From positions 2,833,501 to 2,897,500 of the forward strand of contig NZ_CP086610.1 in the NCBI RefSeq assembly GCF_020883495.1: 64,000 nt of DNA, given 5' to 3'. Below the pieces are notes generated by a model, which saw only the letters and a list, made by a program, of their open reading frames with translations, was not told where the DNA came from and ran no database searches. Within the stretch, counting starts at the first letter, position 1, and each line of letters begins with the position of its first letter. Source of the DNA: Shinella zoogloeoides (GTDB taxonomy: Bacteria > Pseudomonadota > Alphaproteobacteria > Rhizobiales > Rhizobiaceae). The translations under genes were made by a program, and so were the position numbers. Positions 45,883 to 55,621 of the stretch are shown in pieces.

Positions 45883-45915
45883 CTCGCTATTATGGCCTCG
45901 CTATTGCGGCCTCGT
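45883..45915. repeat. Short tandem repeat upstream of the MipA gene
   Basis: The unit CCTCGCTATTATGG is followed directly by CCTCGCTATTGCGG and the partial copy CCTCG. It lies about ten bases upstream of the minus-strand mipA start, in its leader or promoter. The neighbouring stretch up to 46059 otherwise holds only the leader of the next gene. Confidence 0.5.
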
Positions 45916-46059
45916 CCTACCGGAGGCAGCCGAAACCCTCGATTGCGTGAACATTAGCCGCGTTTCATTACCGTTTCGCTAACCATCGCCGGCCTGCGGC
46001 GCGCGGAACGATTCGGCCCCTGCCGGCGTTTCCCCGCGAACGACAGAAGGAGTTTCCCG

Positions 46060-46299
46060 ATGACTGTCAGCACGATGGAACTGAAGCTTCAGGCGATCCG
46101 CGACGATACCGGCCTTTCCCGCAAGGAGAAGATCGCAAAGCTCGAAAGACTGCGCAACGAAGCCCGCGCCCTCCAGCGCGCTGCCACCGAAAGCGCCATG
46201 GTGGAGGACGACGGCTGGTTCGAGGACGTACATCTGATCGATACGGAGCTGGAAAATCTCGGCCGCACCGTGGAGGAAAAGGGCGCCGCGACGCTCTGA
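46060..46299 (+). CDS. Small acidic conserved protein, unknown function
   Basis: A 79-residue protein, mostly helical and highly charged (LSRKEKIAKLERLRNEARALQ), ending with an acidic region (VEDDGWFEDVHLIDTELENLG). It resembles small coiled-coil proteins conserved in rhizobia, but I cannot name it. GAAGGAG lies just upstream of the ATG and codon use matches the neighbours, so I take it as real. It is followed by purD on the same strand after 75 bases. Confidence 0.72.
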   Translation: MTVSTMELKLQAIRDDTGLSRKEKIAKLERLRNEARALQRAATESAMVEDDGWFEDVHLIDTELENLGRTVEEKGAATL

Positions 46300-46374
46300 C
46301 ATCCTGCGGCCCTTGACCTTTCGCCCCCGCCCCCTTAACCCGCCAGCATCGAAGGACGGATCGAGGATGCGGGC

Positions 46375-47649
46375 ATGAAGGTTCTGTTGATCGGATCGGG
46401 CGGACGCGAGCACGCCCTTGCCTGGAAACTGGCGCAGTCTCCCCTTCTCACCCGGCTCTATGCCGCGCCCGGCAATCCCGGCATCGCCGAATGCGCGACG
46501 CTGGTCGCCCTCGATATCGAGGACCATGCCGCCGTCGCGGCCTTCTGCAAGGAAAACGGCGTGAGCTTCGTCGTGGTCGGCCCGGAGGCCCCGCTGGTCG
46601 CCGGCATGGCCGATGTGCTGCGGGCGCACGGCATCGACGTCTTCGGCCCCTCGGCCGCCGCCGCCCAGCTCGAAGGCTCCAAGGGTTTCACCAAGGACCT
46701 CTGCGCCAAGTACGACATCCCCACCGGCGCCTATAAGCGCTTCACCGATGCGGCATCCGCGAAAGCCTATATCGAGGCGGAGGGTGCGCCCATCGTCATC
46801 AAGGCCGACGGGCTTGCCGCCGGCAAGGGCGTGACCGTCGCCATGACGCTTGCCGAGGCGCTCGCCGCCGTGGACGACTGCTTCGACGGCGCTTTCGGCG
46901 CGGCCGGCGCGGAAGTGGTCGTGGAGGCCTTCCTCGACGGCGAGGAAGCGAGCTTCTTCTGCCTGTGCGACGGGGTGAACGCGCTGCCGCTCGCCTCTGC
47001 GCAGGACCACAAGCGCGTCGGCGACGGCGATACCGGCCCGAACACCGGCGGCATGGGCGCTTACTCGCCCGCTCCGGTGATGACGCCCGCCATGGTCGAG
47101 CGCACCATGAAGGAAATCATCGAGCCGACGATCCGCGGCATGGCGGCCGATGGCCATCCCTTCCAGGGCGTGCTCTTCGCCGGGCTGATGATCACCGCGA
47201 AAGGCCCCGAACTCATCGAATACAATGTGCGTTTCGGCGACCCGGAATGCCAGGTGCTGATGATGCGCCTCGACAGCGACCTGTTGCCGATCCTGCATGC
47301 CGCCGCCATCGGCCGGCTCGACAGGGTTTCCGCCGAATGGCGCGACGCCCCGGCGCTTACCGTCGTGATGGCCTCCAGGGGCTATCCCGCCGCTTACGAG
47401 AAGAACACGCCGATCCTCTCGCTGCCGGCCGACGACGCCGCAAGCAAGGTGTTCCATGCCGGCACGGCGCTGAAGGACGGCAAGCTGGTGGCGACGGGCG
47501 GACGCGTTCTGAACGTCACCGCCGTCGCGCCGACCGTCGGCGAGGCGCAGAAGGCGGCCTATGAAATGCTGGACCGCGTGGAGTGGGAAAACGGCTTCTG
47601 CCGCCGCGACATCGGCTGGCGCGCCGTCGCCCGCGAGCAGGCGAAGTAA
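46375..47649 (+). CDS. purD: Phosphoribosylamine-glycine ligase
   Basis: A 424-residue ATP-grasp enzyme that forms glycinamide ribonucleotide, the second step of purine synthesis. Diagnostic segments are [19 protein letters not shown] at the start, [57 protein letters not shown] and [20 protein letters not shown]. Length is typical. It sits alone with no other pur gene beside it, as is common in alphaproteobacteria. Confidence 0.97.
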   Translation: MKVLLIGSGGREHALAWKLAQSPLLTRLYAAPGNPGIAECATLVALDIEDHAAVAAFCKENGVSFVVVGPEAPLVAGMADVLRAHGIDVFGPSAAAAQLEGSKGFTKDLCAKYDIPTGAYKRFTDAASAKAYIEAEGAPIVIKADGLAAGKGVTVAMTLAEALAAVDDCFDGAFGAAGAEVVVEAFLDGEEASFFCLCDGVNALPLASAQDHKRVGDGDTGPNTGGMGAYSPAPVMTPAMVERTMKEIIEPTIRGMAADGHPFQGVLFAGLMITAKGPELIEYNVRFGDPECQVLMMRLDSDLLPILHAAAIGRLDRVSAEWRDAPALTVVMASRGYPAAYEKNTPILSLPADDAASKVFHAGTALKDGKLVATGGRVLNVTAVAPTVGEAQKAAYEMLDRVEWENGFCRRDIGWRAVAREQAK

Positions 47650-47728
47650 TTCAAATTTTACCATTTCCCCTGACCGGACCGTAACCGACAGGCGCTATTC
47701 TCCCTGCAACCATGAGGGAGAACCTTCG

Positions 47729-48181
47729 ATGCGCATCCTGCTGCCGACCCTTGCCTTCGCGCTTCTTGCCGCCCCCGCTTTCGCCGGCTCCATCGAGCCT
47801 GCGGCCGACACGACCACCGCGGGCAGCATCAAGACGATCAGTTGCCCGAGCTGCCCGGCGCTCAAGCCCAAGCTCAAGGCAAGCACCTACCATGTCGACG
47901 CCATCGCGCCCGGCACGCAGAAGGTGGAGATCCGCGAGGTGAACGGCGAGCGCAAGATCTTCCGCACGGAAGCCTGGATGGGCGGCTCGCCCGTGCTCTT
48001 CGTCAACAAGGCCCCGGCCGAAACGGTCGCAGAGGTGGAAAAGCCGGCCGGCGCGAACGCCGTGGACACCGGCACGCAGACGGGCGCGCTCGATTCCGGT
48101 GCAGCAGGCCAGGCCGCGACCGCGTCCATGGCGACCTCACAGGAGTTTGATCCGTCGAAATTTGAACTTCGGCTCAATTAG
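47729..48181 (+). CDS. HPE1-like secreted protein
   Basis: A 150-residue exported protein with a clear signal peptide (MRILLPTLAFALLAAPAFAG). A CxxC pair (SCPSC) opens the mature domain, and a low-complexity alanine/glycine region precedes the C-terminal FDPSKFELRLN. It resembles the family annotated in Rhizobiaceae as 'plant virulence effector HPE1-like', a name that comes from similarity only. The CxxC could be redox active or bind metal. GAGGGAGAACC precedes the ATG. It is convergent with the DUF523 gene. Confidence 0.8.
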   Translation: MRILLPTLAFALLAAPAFAGSIEPAADTTTAGSIKTISCPSCPALKPKLKASTYHVDAIAPGTQKVEIREVNGERKIFRTEAWMGGSPVLFVNKAPAETVAEVEKPAGANAVDTGTQTGALDSGAAGQAATASMATSQEFDPSKFELRLN

Positions 48182-48247
48182 GCCCATACTCTCCGGACCC
48201 TGCCTCTCGGTCCCTCCAGACTGAAGGAATCCGCGAAAGCGGACGTC

Positions 48248-48275
48248 TGCGCCCCTGACCTCAAGCAGGGGCGCA
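48248..48275. terminator. Hairpin between convergent genes, possible terminator
   Basis: The stem TGCGCCCCTG/CAGGGGCGCA with an eight-base loop lies between the HPE1-like gene and the convergent DUF523 gene. No proper T-run follows on either strand, so it may only be a transcript-end stabiliser. Confidence 0.45.
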
Positions 48276-48281
48276 TGCGTG

Positions 48282-48776
48282 TCAGGCGCCCTCGCCCAAC
48301 GCCGCGACAAGCCGGTCGACCTCCCGGTCGGAATAGACGGCGATGCCGTTGCGCCTGAGCAGCGCCGCCGTCACCCCCTGCCCCGCATGGCGGCTGCCCG
48401 AAAACGTACCGTCATAGACGAAGCCGGAACCGCAGGACGGGCTGCCATCGATGAGCAGCGCGTGGCGGCAGCCATTCTGCCGCGCCACATCCAGCGCGAT
48501 GCGCGCGCCGTCGACATAGGCGGCGGATACATCCCCGCCGGAAATCTCCAGCACCCGCGCCCGTCCGTCGAGCACGTCGTCGCCGTTCATCCCATTCTCG
48601 ATTTCCGCCGGCGGGCGCGGCACCTGAAAGCCGCCCGCCAACTCCGGACACAGCGTCACCAGCCGCCCCTGCACCCTCCAGCGCTCGACGGCCGCATGGA
48701 CAAGCGTCTTCGCCGCCCCGTCGTAACGGACCGGCAAACCGGCAAGGCAGGCGCTGATGAGGATCTTGCCTGTCAT
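48282..48776 (-). CDS. DUF523 family protein
   Basis: A 164-residue protein starting MTGKILISACLAGLPVRYDG. It has the conserved cysteines of the family in SACL, LCPELAGG and GSPSCGSGFVYDG, which may bind a metal or cluster. The product has no established biochemical role that I can state. ATG 48776 gives the standard start; a longer reading into the synthetase gene has no family support. It lies 13 bases downstream of glyS on the same strand and is probably cotranscribed. Confidence 0.88.
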   Translation of the reverse strand: MTGKILISACLAGLPVRYDGAAKTLVHAAVERWRVQGRLVTLCPELAGGFQVPRPPAEIENGMNGDDVLDGRARVLEISGGDVSAAYVDGARIALDVARQNGCRHALLIDGSPSCGSGFVYDGTFSGSRHAGQGVTAALLRRNGIAVYSDREVDRLVAALGEGA

Positions 48777-48789
48777 CAGCGCCCGTCCC

Positions 48790-51009
48790 TTACCCCGTGA
48801 TCTTGGAGAAATCCGCAACCGTGCCGGTCGCCGCGCGGATGGCGGAGAGCAGGGCAAGGCGGTTGGCGCGGATGGCCGGGTCCTCGTCGTTGACGAGGAC
48901 GTCGGTGAAGAACTGGTCGACCGGGGCGCGGAGCGTGGAGAGCGCCTCCATGGCGGAGCGGAAGTCTTCCTTCGCAACGGCGGCGGCCGCGTCCTTCGAG
49001 GCTGTCACGACGGCGGCGTGAAGCGCCTTTTCGGCGTCCAGCTTCAGGAGGTCCGCCGAGACGGCGTTCCCGACGACGGTGCCCTTCTTTTCCTCGGCGG
49101 CCAGAAGCTGCGTCGCACGCTTGGTGCCGGCGAGAAGGTTCAGGCCGTCTTCCGAGGTGATGAAGGCCGTCAGCGCCTCGACGCGGCGGGCGACCGTCAA
49201 GAGATCGTCGGCCTCCGGCGTCAGCACGGCGTCGATGAGGTCGTGGCGTGCGCCCATGTCGCGGAGATAAACCTTCACGCGATCATGGAAGAAGGCGAGC
49301 AGGTCCGCGCATTTGTCGTCATAGGCTCGGCGCTCCAGGACGCTGCTCTGCGTGCCACCGCCATAACGCCTGGAGATCAGCACCCCGCCATCCTGCGCCT
49401 GCGCATCCGCCCAGGAAGAGAAGGCAAGGCCGAGCGGAAGGCGCAGCCCGCCCTCCAGCAACATGCGAACGATGCCAAGCGCGGCACGGCGCAGCGCATA
49501 GGGGTCCTTCGAGCCGGTCGGCTTCTCGTCGATGGCCCAGAAGCCGATCAGCGTATCGAGCTTGTCGGCGAGCGCCACGGTGAGGCCTACCTTGTCGGAG
49601 GGCACACGGTCGGACGGACCCTGCGGCTTGTAATGGTCTTCGATGGCTTCTGCGACGGCGGCGTCCTCGCCCTGCAGCAGCGCATATTTACGGCCCATGA
49701 TGCCCTGCAGTTCCGGGAATTCGCCAACGGCTTCCGTGCGCAGGTCCGCCTTCGCCAGCACCACCGCGCGATCGACGAGAGCCGCATCGGCGCCCGTGAC
49801 CTTCGCGAGTTCGGCAGCGAGTTTGCGGATGCGCGCAACGCGTTCACCCTGCGTGCCGAGCTTGGCATGGAACGTGACGTTCAGCGCGTCGAGCTTGGCC
49901 ATGCGCTGGTCGAGCGGCTTCTTGAGATCAAGGCCGAATTTTGCGGCCGAGGTCTTCAGCGTATCGAGGTCGGGCAGGTCGTGCTGGTCGCGCAGCCAGA
50001 AATGCTTGGCGTCCGAAAGGCGCGCGCGCACCACCTTGCCGTTGCCATGCACGATCTCCTTGCCGCCGTCCTTCGCCTCGATGTTCGAGATGAGGATGAA
50101 GTGGTTGGAAAGCGTATCGGCGCCCGGCTTGCGGGTGACGAAGCATTTCTGGTTGGTCTTGATGGTGAGGCGGATGATTTCCGAGGGGATCGCCAGGAAC
50201 TCCTCGTCGAACGTGCCCATCAGAACCTGCGGCCACTCGACGAGGCCGCAGACCTCTTCCAGAAGGCCCTCGTCCTCGACCAGTTCGAGACCGCTCGCAA
50301 AGGCGATATTGTTGGCGTCCGTCGCGATGATCTGCTTGCGGCGCTCGGCATCGAGCACGACCTTCGCCTTTTCCAGACTGGAAACATAGTCCTCGAAGCG
50401 GCGCACGGTGATGGCGTCCGGCGCATGGAAGCGGTGGCCGTAGGTGACATTGCCGGCAACGAGCCCGTCGACCTCGAAGGGCACGACGCGCGTCTCTTCC
50501 GTCTCCGAGCCGAAGGTGCAGACGATGGATTGCAGCGGGCGCACCCAGCGCATCGCGCCGGGCTTTGCGGAGGCAGCGCCGGACCGCATCGACTTCGGCC
50601 AGGGGAAATTGCGGATGATGCCGGGCATCACCTCGGCGATGATCTCGTCCGCCGCACGGCCGGGCTTGACGATATGGGTGACATAGAAATCGCCCTTCTT
50701 CGGGTCCGAATGGACATGGGCCTCGGAAATCGAGGCAAGGCCCGCCTTGCGCAGGAAGCCCTGGATCGCCTGTTCGGGGGCGGAGGTCGCCGGGCCCTTG
50801 ATCTCCTCGCGGACATCGCTCGAACGGGCGTTGAGGCCGCGGATATCGAGCGTCAGGCGGCGGGGCGTCCAGTATTCGCGCGCGCCCTCATAGGTGAGGC
50901 CGGCATCGACGAGCGCGTCGGTGACGAGCTTCTTCAGGTCGCCGGCCGCCTTGCGCTGCATGCGGGCGGGAATTTCCTCGGAGCGGAGTTCAAGCAGAAG
51001 ATCGGGCAT
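48790..51009 (-). CDS. glyS: Glycyl-tRNA synthetase beta subunit
   Basis: A 739-residue beta chain of the bacterial alpha2-beta2 GlyRS, which binds and positions tRNA-Gly. It begins [20 protein letters not shown]. It shows the family regions [22 protein letters not shown], the HD-like [20 protein letters not shown] and the C-terminal anticodon-binding helices ending [20 protein letters not shown]. It is slightly longer than the E. coli subunit, as in other rhizobia. The alpha subunit gene glyQ is not beside it or anywhere in this window, so it must lie elsewhere. Confidence 0.96.
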   Translation of the reverse strand: MPDLLLELRSEEIPARMQRKAAGDLKKLVTDALVDAGLTYEGAREYWTPRRLTLDIRGLNARSSDVREEIKGPATSAPEQAIQGFLRKAGLASISEAHVHSDPKKGDFYVTHIVKPGRAADEIIAEVMPGIIRNFPWPKSMRSGAASAKPGAMRWVRPLQSIVCTFGSETEETRVVPFEVDGLVAGNVTYGHRFHAPDAITVRRFEDYVSSLEKAKVVLDAERRKQIIATDANNIAFASGLELVEDEGLLEEVCGLVEWPQVLMGTFDEEFLAIPSEIIRLTIKTNQKCFVTRKPGADTLSNHFILISNIEAKDGGKEIVHGNGKVVRARLSDAKHFWLRDQHDLPDLDTLKTSAAKFGLDLKKPLDQRMAKLDALNVTFHAKLGTQGERVARIRKLAAELAKVTGADAALVDRAVVLAKADLRTEAVGEFPELQGIMGRKYALLQGEDAAVAEAIEDHYKPQGPSDRVPSDKVGLTVALADKLDTLIGFWAIDEKPTGSKDPYALRRAALGIVRMLLEGGLRLPLGLAFSSWADAQAQDGGVLISRRYGGGTQSSVLERRAYDDKCADLLAFFHDRVKVYLRDMGARHDLIDAVLTPEADDLLTVARRVEALTAFITSEDGLNLLAGTKRATQLLAAEEKKGTVVGNAVSADLLKLDAEKALHAAVVTASKDAAAAVAKEDFRSAMEALSTLRAPVDQFFTDVLVNDEDPAIRANRLALLSAIRAATGTVADFSKITG

Positions 51010-51148
51010 GTCAGTTCTTCCTCACCCTCTCCATGCGGAAAGGGGCGGCACACCGTGCCGTTTCGGGGTGGAAATCGTGTGCTTCTGCTAGCAAAGTTGG
51101 GCGGTGCTGTACAACGGCAAATGTGCCGCGCGGCCCATGGAAACGCCG

Positions 51149-51853
51149 TCAGTGCTCGCTGGCGGCGACTTCGTGGGAGCCTTCGGCAGCTTCAGCGCTC
51201 GCGTGCTCGCCTTCGGCCGGGGCCTCGTGGCCGCCCGCTTCCTTCTTCGCCTCACCATGACCGCCACCCTCGCCCGCTTCCGCGACTGCGTTCGGATCGA
51301 CGCAATCCTCCCGCTCCTTCATCGCGGTGACGATGGTCTTGATCTCGTCGAGGGAGAGTTCCTTGCGCTCGCCGTAGAACTCGCCGTTCGCGGCGGGCGT
51401 GCCGTCCGTATAGCGGGCGACGAAGGGCGCGGTCATGCCGGGAATGGCCGAGGGATCGCGCGAGAAGAGCACTTCGGCGCCGATGGCGCGGCCGCGCATG
51501 TCCGCGCGGTAGGTGGGGCCGGCGGCGTCGAGCAGGACGACCTGATAGAGATCCGCCTCCTCGCTGTTGGAGACGGCGCCGGCGACACGCAGCGCCGTCT
51601 TGATGCGCACGTCGCCGTCCTTGGCGTCGGAACGCACATAGCGGCGCAGCCATTGCTGGCCGTCGCGATCGACGCGGACGGTGGAGACGATGGTGCAGGC
51701 GACGCCCGATACCTCCTCGGCCGGCGGGCCGAGCAGCGCATCGCGTCCGACGAAGATCGCGGCCGCGCCCGACGCGCCCGTCAGCACGGTGACACCGGCA
51801 AGGATGATCAGCAGCTTCCGGGACAGGCGGAACGAGGTCGGAAGGAACTTCAC
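51149..51853 (-). CDS. Hypothetical membrane-anchored protein upstream of glyS
   Basis: A 234-residue protein with one N-terminal membrane anchor (LIILAGVTVLTGASGAAAIFV), a periplasmic domain with conserved cysteines (VACTIVSTVRVDRDG, EDCVDPN), and a histidine/glutamate/alanine-rich C-terminal tail (GHGEAKKEAGGHEAPAEGEH). I do not recognise a named family. A protein of this kind precedes glyS in several rhizobia. The start is a GTG at 51853 behind AGAGAAG; an ATG further up at 51913 would add 20 arginine-rich residues and is less likely. The 139-base gap to glyS holds nothing recognisable. Confidence 0.72.
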   Translation of the reverse strand: MKFLPTSFRLSRKLLIILAGVTVLTGASGAAAIFVGRDALLGPPAEEVSGVACTIVSTVRVDRDGQQWLRRYVRSDAKDGDVRIKTALRVAGAVSNSEEADLYQVVLLDAAGPTYRADMRGRAIGAEVLFSRDPSAIPGMTAPFVARYTDGTPAANGEFYGERKELSLDEIKTIVTAMKEREDCVDPNAVAEAGEGGGHGEAKKEAGGHEAPAEGEHASAEAAEGSHEVAASEH

Positions 51854-51973
51854 GGGCGACGAACTTCTCTTTGAACGCAGAACACGAACGCGCCGAGAGC
51901 GCGCGAACTGCACCCACCCTACAACGAGGGCGTTTCTGAAGTTTTAAGCGATGCGTGCAATTTCGGGGCACTG

Positions 51974-52043
51974 TTGCGAATGATTTGCAATTGCGTTGAC
52001 AGGCCCGGAAACCGCTCTATAGTTTATTGCAACTCATTCGCAA
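51974..52043 (+). promoter_or_regulatory. sitA promoter with two Mur/Fur-like boxes
   Basis: TTGCGAATGATTTGCAA at 51974-51990 and TTGCAACTCATTCGCAA at 52027-52043 are near-palindromes; each is the reverse complement of the other with one mismatch. Between them lies a good promoter, TTGACA (51996-52001) and TATAGT (52018-52023) with 16-base spacing. The second box covers the expected start point. The arrangement fits repression by the manganese-responsive Fur homologue Mur of rhizobia. Confidence 0.8.
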
Positions 52044-52062
52044 AAGCAGCTCAGGACAACCG

Positions 52063-52953
52063 ATGCTCCGCCGCTCATTCAATGCCCTTCTTCTCAGCCT
52101 GCCGCTTCTTGCCGCCGCGCCCGCTTTCTCGCAGGAAAAGCCGAAGGTGGTGACGACCTTCACCATTATCGCGGACATCGCGGCGAATGTGGCGGGCGAT
52201 GCGGCCACGGTGGAATCCATCACCAAGCCGGGCGCGGAGATTCACAATTACCAGCCGACGCCGCGCGATATTCTCAAGGCGCAGGACGCAAAGCTGGTTC
52301 TGTGGAACGGCCTCAATCTCGAACTCTGGTTCCAGAAATTCCTCGCCAATCTCGGCGACGTGCCGCACGTCACCGTCAGCGACGGGATCGAACCGATGAG
52401 CATCGTGGAAGGCCCCTATCAGGGCAAGCCGAACCCGCATGCCTGGATGTCGCCGGACAATGCGCTGATCTATGTCGAGAACATCCGCAAGGCACTCGGC
52501 GCGCTCGATCCGGCCAATGCCGCGACCTACGACGCCAATGCGAAAGCCTATGGCGAGAAGATCAAGGCGCTCGGCGAGGAAATGAAGGCGAAGATCGGCG
52601 CGCTGCCGGAGGAAAAGCGCTGGCTCGTCACCAGCGAAGGCGCGTTTTCCTATCTCGCCCGCGATTTCGGCCTGAAGGAACTCTTCCTCTGGCCGATCAA
52701 TGCCGACCAGCAGGGCACGCCCAAGCAGGTCAAGGCGGTGATCGACGCCGTGCGCGAGCACAATATCCATGTCGTCTTCAGCGAAAGCACCGTTTCCGCC
52801 GATCCCGCAAAGCAGGTCGCCGCCGAAACCGGCGCGACCTATGGCGGCATTCTCTATGTCGACTCGCTGAGCGAGGCGGACGGCCCTGTGCCGACCTATC
52901 TCGACCTCCTGCGCGTGACCTCGGAGACCATCGTGAAGGGCCTCTCGCAATGA
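52063..52953 (+). CDS. sitA: Manganese/iron ABC transporter substrate-binding protein
   Basis: A 296-residue cluster A-I metal-binding protein with signal peptide [23 protein letters not shown]. It shows [21 protein letters not shown] and probable metal ligands in [12 protein letters not shown] (histidine), [12 protein letters not shown] (histidine), [12 protein letters not shown] (glutamate) and the last aspartate near [10 protein letters not shown]. It captures Mn2+ or Fe2+ in the periplasm. The ATG at 52063 was chosen because it opens the signal peptide; the upstream TTG lies in the operator. First gene of a four-gene operon with overlapping starts. Confidence 0.94.
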   Translation: MLRRSFNALLLSLPLLAAAPAFSQEKPKVVTTFTIIADIAANVAGDAATVESITKPGAEIHNYQPTPRDILKAQDAKLVLWNGLNLELWFQKFLANLGDVPHVTVSDGIEPMSIVEGPYQGKPNPHAWMSPDNALIYVENIRKALGALDPANAATYDANAKAYGEKIKALGEEMKAKIGALPEEKRWLVTSEGAFSYLARDFGLKELFLWPINADQQGTPKQVKAVIDAVREHNIHVVFSESTVSADPAKQVAAETGATYGGILYVDSLSEADGPVPTYLDLLRVTSETIVKGLSQ

Positions 52954-53810
52954 TGATGGGCGGCAAACCGAAGAAGGTGGACGGCATCGTCGCGGAAGAC
53001 GTGACCGTCACCTATCGCAACGGCCACACGGCGCTGACCCATGCCAGCTTCTCCGTGCCGCGGGGCACGATCACCGCGCTGGTCGGCGTCAACGGCGCGG
53101 GCAAGTCCACGCTCTTCAAGGCGATCATGGGCTTCGTGCCCGTCGCTGCCGGCAAGGTGACGATCCTCGGTCTTTCCGTGCGCGAGGCGCTGAAGCAGAA
53201 CCTCGTCGCCTATGTGCCGCAGGCCGAAGAGGTGGACTGGACCTTCCCCGTGCTCGTCGAGGACGTGGTGATGATGGGCCGCTACGGCCACATGAACTGG
53301 CTGCGCATACCGACGAAGCGCGACCACGAGATGGTCGAGGAAGCGCTGGCGCGGGTCAACATGACCGCTTACCGCAAGCGCCAGATCGGCGAGCTTTCCG
53401 GCGGGCAGAGGAAGCGCGTCTTCCTCGCCCGGGCGCTGGCGCAGGAAGGCCAGGTGATCCTGCTCGACGAACCCTTCACCGGCGTCGACGTGACCACCGA
53501 GGAACAGATCATCGACCTGCTCGGCAAGCTGCGCGACGAAGGCCGCGTCATGCTCGTCTCCACCCACAATCTCGGCAGCGTGCCGGATTTCTGCGACCGC
53601 ACGGTCTTCGTCAAGGGCACCGTCATCGCCTCCGGCCCGACGGCCGAGACCTTCACCGAGGCCAATCTGGAACGCGCCTTCGGCGGCGTGCTGCGCCACT
53701 TCATCCTCGGCGGCCACGACCTGCACGACGACGAGGACAGGCGCACCGTCAAGGTCATCACCGACGACGAGCGCCCCTTCGTCATCTATGGCGAGGAGGA
53801 GAAGCGGTGA
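52950..53810 (+). CDS. sitB: Manganese/iron ABC transporter ATP-binding protein
   Basis: A 286-residue ABC ATPase with Walker [16 protein letters not shown], a Q-loop in [11 protein letters not shown], signature [14 protein letters not shown], Walker [13 protein letters not shown] and the switch histidine in VSTHNLGS. It powers metal uptake through SitC and SitD. Its ATG overlaps the sitA stop (ATGA). Three ATG-type starts stand in a row at 52950-52958. The C-terminal extension after residue 230 is rich in aspartate and histidine ([11 protein letters not shown]), typical of SitB proteins. Confidence 0.94.
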   Translation: MMMGGKPKKVDGIVAEDVTVTYRNGHTALTHASFSVPRGTITALVGVNGAGKSTLFKAIMGFVPVAAGKVTILGLSVREALKQNLVAYVPQAEEVDWTFPVLVEDVVMMGRYGHMNWLRIPTKRDHEMVEEALARVNMTAYRKRQIGELSGGQRKRVFLARALAQEGQVILLDEPFTGVDVTTEEQIIDLLGKLRDEGRVMLVSTHNLGSVPDFCDRTVFVKGTVIASGPTAETFTEANLERAFGGVLRHFILGGHDLHDDEDRRTVKVITDDERPFVIYGEEEKR

Positions 53811-54679
53811 TCGACACGCTGCTGGAACCCTTCGGCTACGGCTACATGGTCAATGCCATGTGGGTAAGCGCGCTGGTCGGCTGCATCTGCGGCTTCCTTT
53901 CGGCCTATCTTATGCTCAAGGGCTGGTCGCTGATCGGCGACGCGCTCTCGCATTCCATCGTGCCCGGCGTCGCCGGGGCCTATATGCTGGGCCTGCCCTT
54001 CGCGGCGGGCGCCTTCCTGTCCGGCGGGCTTGCCGCCGCCGCCATGCTCTTCCTCAACCGGCAGACGCAACTCAAGGAGGACGCGATCATCGGCATGATC
54101 TTCTCCTCCTTCTTCGGCCTCGGCCTCTTCATGGTGTCGCTCTCGCCGACGCCGGTGAACATCCAGACCATCGTGCTCGGCAATATCCTCGCCGTGACGC
54201 CGGAGGACACGATCCAGCTCGCCATCATCGGCGCGGTGACGCTCGTCGTCCTCCTGTTCAAATGGAAGGACCTGATGGTCGCCTTCTTCGACGAGAACCA
54301 CGCCCGCTCCATCGGCCTCAACCCGACGGGCCTGAAAATCCTGTTCTTCACCCTGCTCAGCGCTTCCACGGTCGCGGCCATGCAGACGGTCGGGGCCTTC
54401 CTCGTCATCGCCATGGTGGTGACGCCCGGCGCGACCGCCTATCTGCTCACCGACCGCTTCCAGCGCCTCATCGTCATCGCCGCCGCGCTCGGCGCGGGCA
54501 CCAGCATCGTCGGGGCCTACCTTTCCTATTTCCTCGACGGGGCGACCGGCGGCATCATTGTCGTGCTGCAGACGGCGATCTTCCTCCTCGCCTTCCTCTT
54601 CGCCCCCAAGCACGGCCTCATCGCCGCCCGCCGCAGGAGCCGGCTGGCGCTTGAAACCCCGGGAGGCGTCCAGCCATGA
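53807..54679 (+). CDS. sitC: Manganese/iron ABC transporter permease
   Basis: A 290-residue membrane subunit of the ABC-3 family with about eight to nine helices. It carries the family loop [20 protein letters not shown] and the C-terminal [20 protein letters not shown]. It forms the channel with SitD. The start is a GTG at 53807 that overlaps the sitB stop. The stop overlaps the sitD ATG, showing tight translational coupling. Confidence 0.94.
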   Translation: MIDTLLEPFGYGYMVNAMWVSALVGCICGFLSAYLMLKGWSLIGDALSHSIVPGVAGAYMLGLPFAAGAFLSGGLAAAAMLFLNRQTQLKEDAIIGMIFSSFFGLGLFMVSLSPTPVNIQTIVLGNILAVTPEDTIQLAIIGAVTLVVLLFKWKDLMVAFFDENHARSIGLNPTGLKILFFTLLSASTVAAMQTVGAFLVIAMVVTPGATAYLLTDRFQRLIVIAAALGAGTSIVGAYLSYFLDGATGGIIVVLQTAIFLLAFLFAPKHGLIAARRRSRLALETPGGVQP

Positions 54680-55518
54680 ACGAAACGCTCGAACTCGCGC
54701 TCCTGCCCTTCCAGCTCGCCTTCATGCAGAACGCCTTCCTGGTGACGCTGATGATCGCGGTGCCCATGGCGCTGCTCTCCTGCTACCTCGTGCTGAAGGG
54801 CTGGTCGCTAATGGGCGACGCGGTCTCGCATGCGGTGCTGCCCGGCGTCGTCATCGCCTATGTCGTCGGCCTGCCCTTTGCGGCCGGAGCCTTCGTCGCG
54901 GGCCTCTTCTGCGCCCTTGCCGCCGGCTATCTCAAGGACAACAGCCGGGTGAAGGAGGACACCATCCTCGGCATCGTCTTTTCCGGCATGTTCGCGCTCG
55001 GCCTCGTGCTTTATGTGAAGATCCAGCCGGATATCCATCTCGACCATATCTTCTTCGGCGACATGCTCGGCATCGCGGCCTCCGACCTCGTGGAGACGGC
55101 GGCCATCGCCAGCGCCGCGACGGCCTTCATCCTCATCTTCCGCAAGGACCTGCTGGTGCAGGCCTTCGACCGGCAGCACGCCTCGGCCATCGGCCTGCCG
55201 GTACGGTTGCTGCACTACGGGCTGCTGGCCGTGCTCTCGCTTGTCGTGGTCGGCGCGCTGAAGGCGGTCGGCATCATCCTCGCCGTCGCCATGCTGGTCG
55301 CGCCCGGCGCGATTGCCGCCCTTCTCACCCGGCGGTTTCCGAGCATGCTGATGGTTGCGGTCGCCGTCGCCGTCGGCGCATCCTTCTTCGGCATCTGGCT
55401 GAGCTTCATCCTCGACAGCGCCCCCGCGCCGACCATCGTGCTGCTCATGTCCGCGCTCTTCGTCTTCGCCTTCCTCCGGCGCATGCTGGAAAATCGCCGC
55501 CCCGCGCCGCAGATGTGA
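54676..55518 (+). CDS. sitD: Manganese/iron ABC transporter permease
   Basis: A 280-residue second ABC-3 permease. The coupling loop LKGWSLMGDAVSHAVLPGV and the C-terminal ILAVAMLVAPGAIAALLTRR parallel those of SitC, so the two arose by duplication. It completes the sitABCD importer and pairs with SitC in the membrane. The ATG at 54676 overlaps the sitC stop. About 100 bases without a recognisable terminator separate it from the next gene. Confidence 0.94.
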   Translation: MNETLELALLPFQLAFMQNAFLVTLMIAVPMALLSCYLVLKGWSLMGDAVSHAVLPGVVIAYVVGLPFAAGAFVAGLFCALAAGYLKDNSRVKEDTILGIVFSGMFALGLVLYVKIQPDIHLDHIFFGDMLGIAASDLVETAAIASAATAFILIFRKDLLVQAFDRQHASAIGLPVRLLHYGLLAVLSLVVVGALKAVGIILAVAMLVAPGAIAALLTRRFPSMLMVAVAVAVGASFFGIWLSFILDSAPAPTIVLLMSALFVFAFLRRMLENRRPAPQM

Positions 55519-55621
55519 ACGCCGCCGCCGTTCGGTCGACACGGGTCCGGTTTCCGTCTATCGTCCGGCGCAAACGGCCGGCCTGCTTCGGCCCAAACGA
55601 ACGAAAACGGCACGGGACGGC

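Noticed and set aside
45979..47664. Minus-strand frame of 561 codons covering purD
   Set aside because: purD on the other strand has all family motifs; the antisense frame has none.
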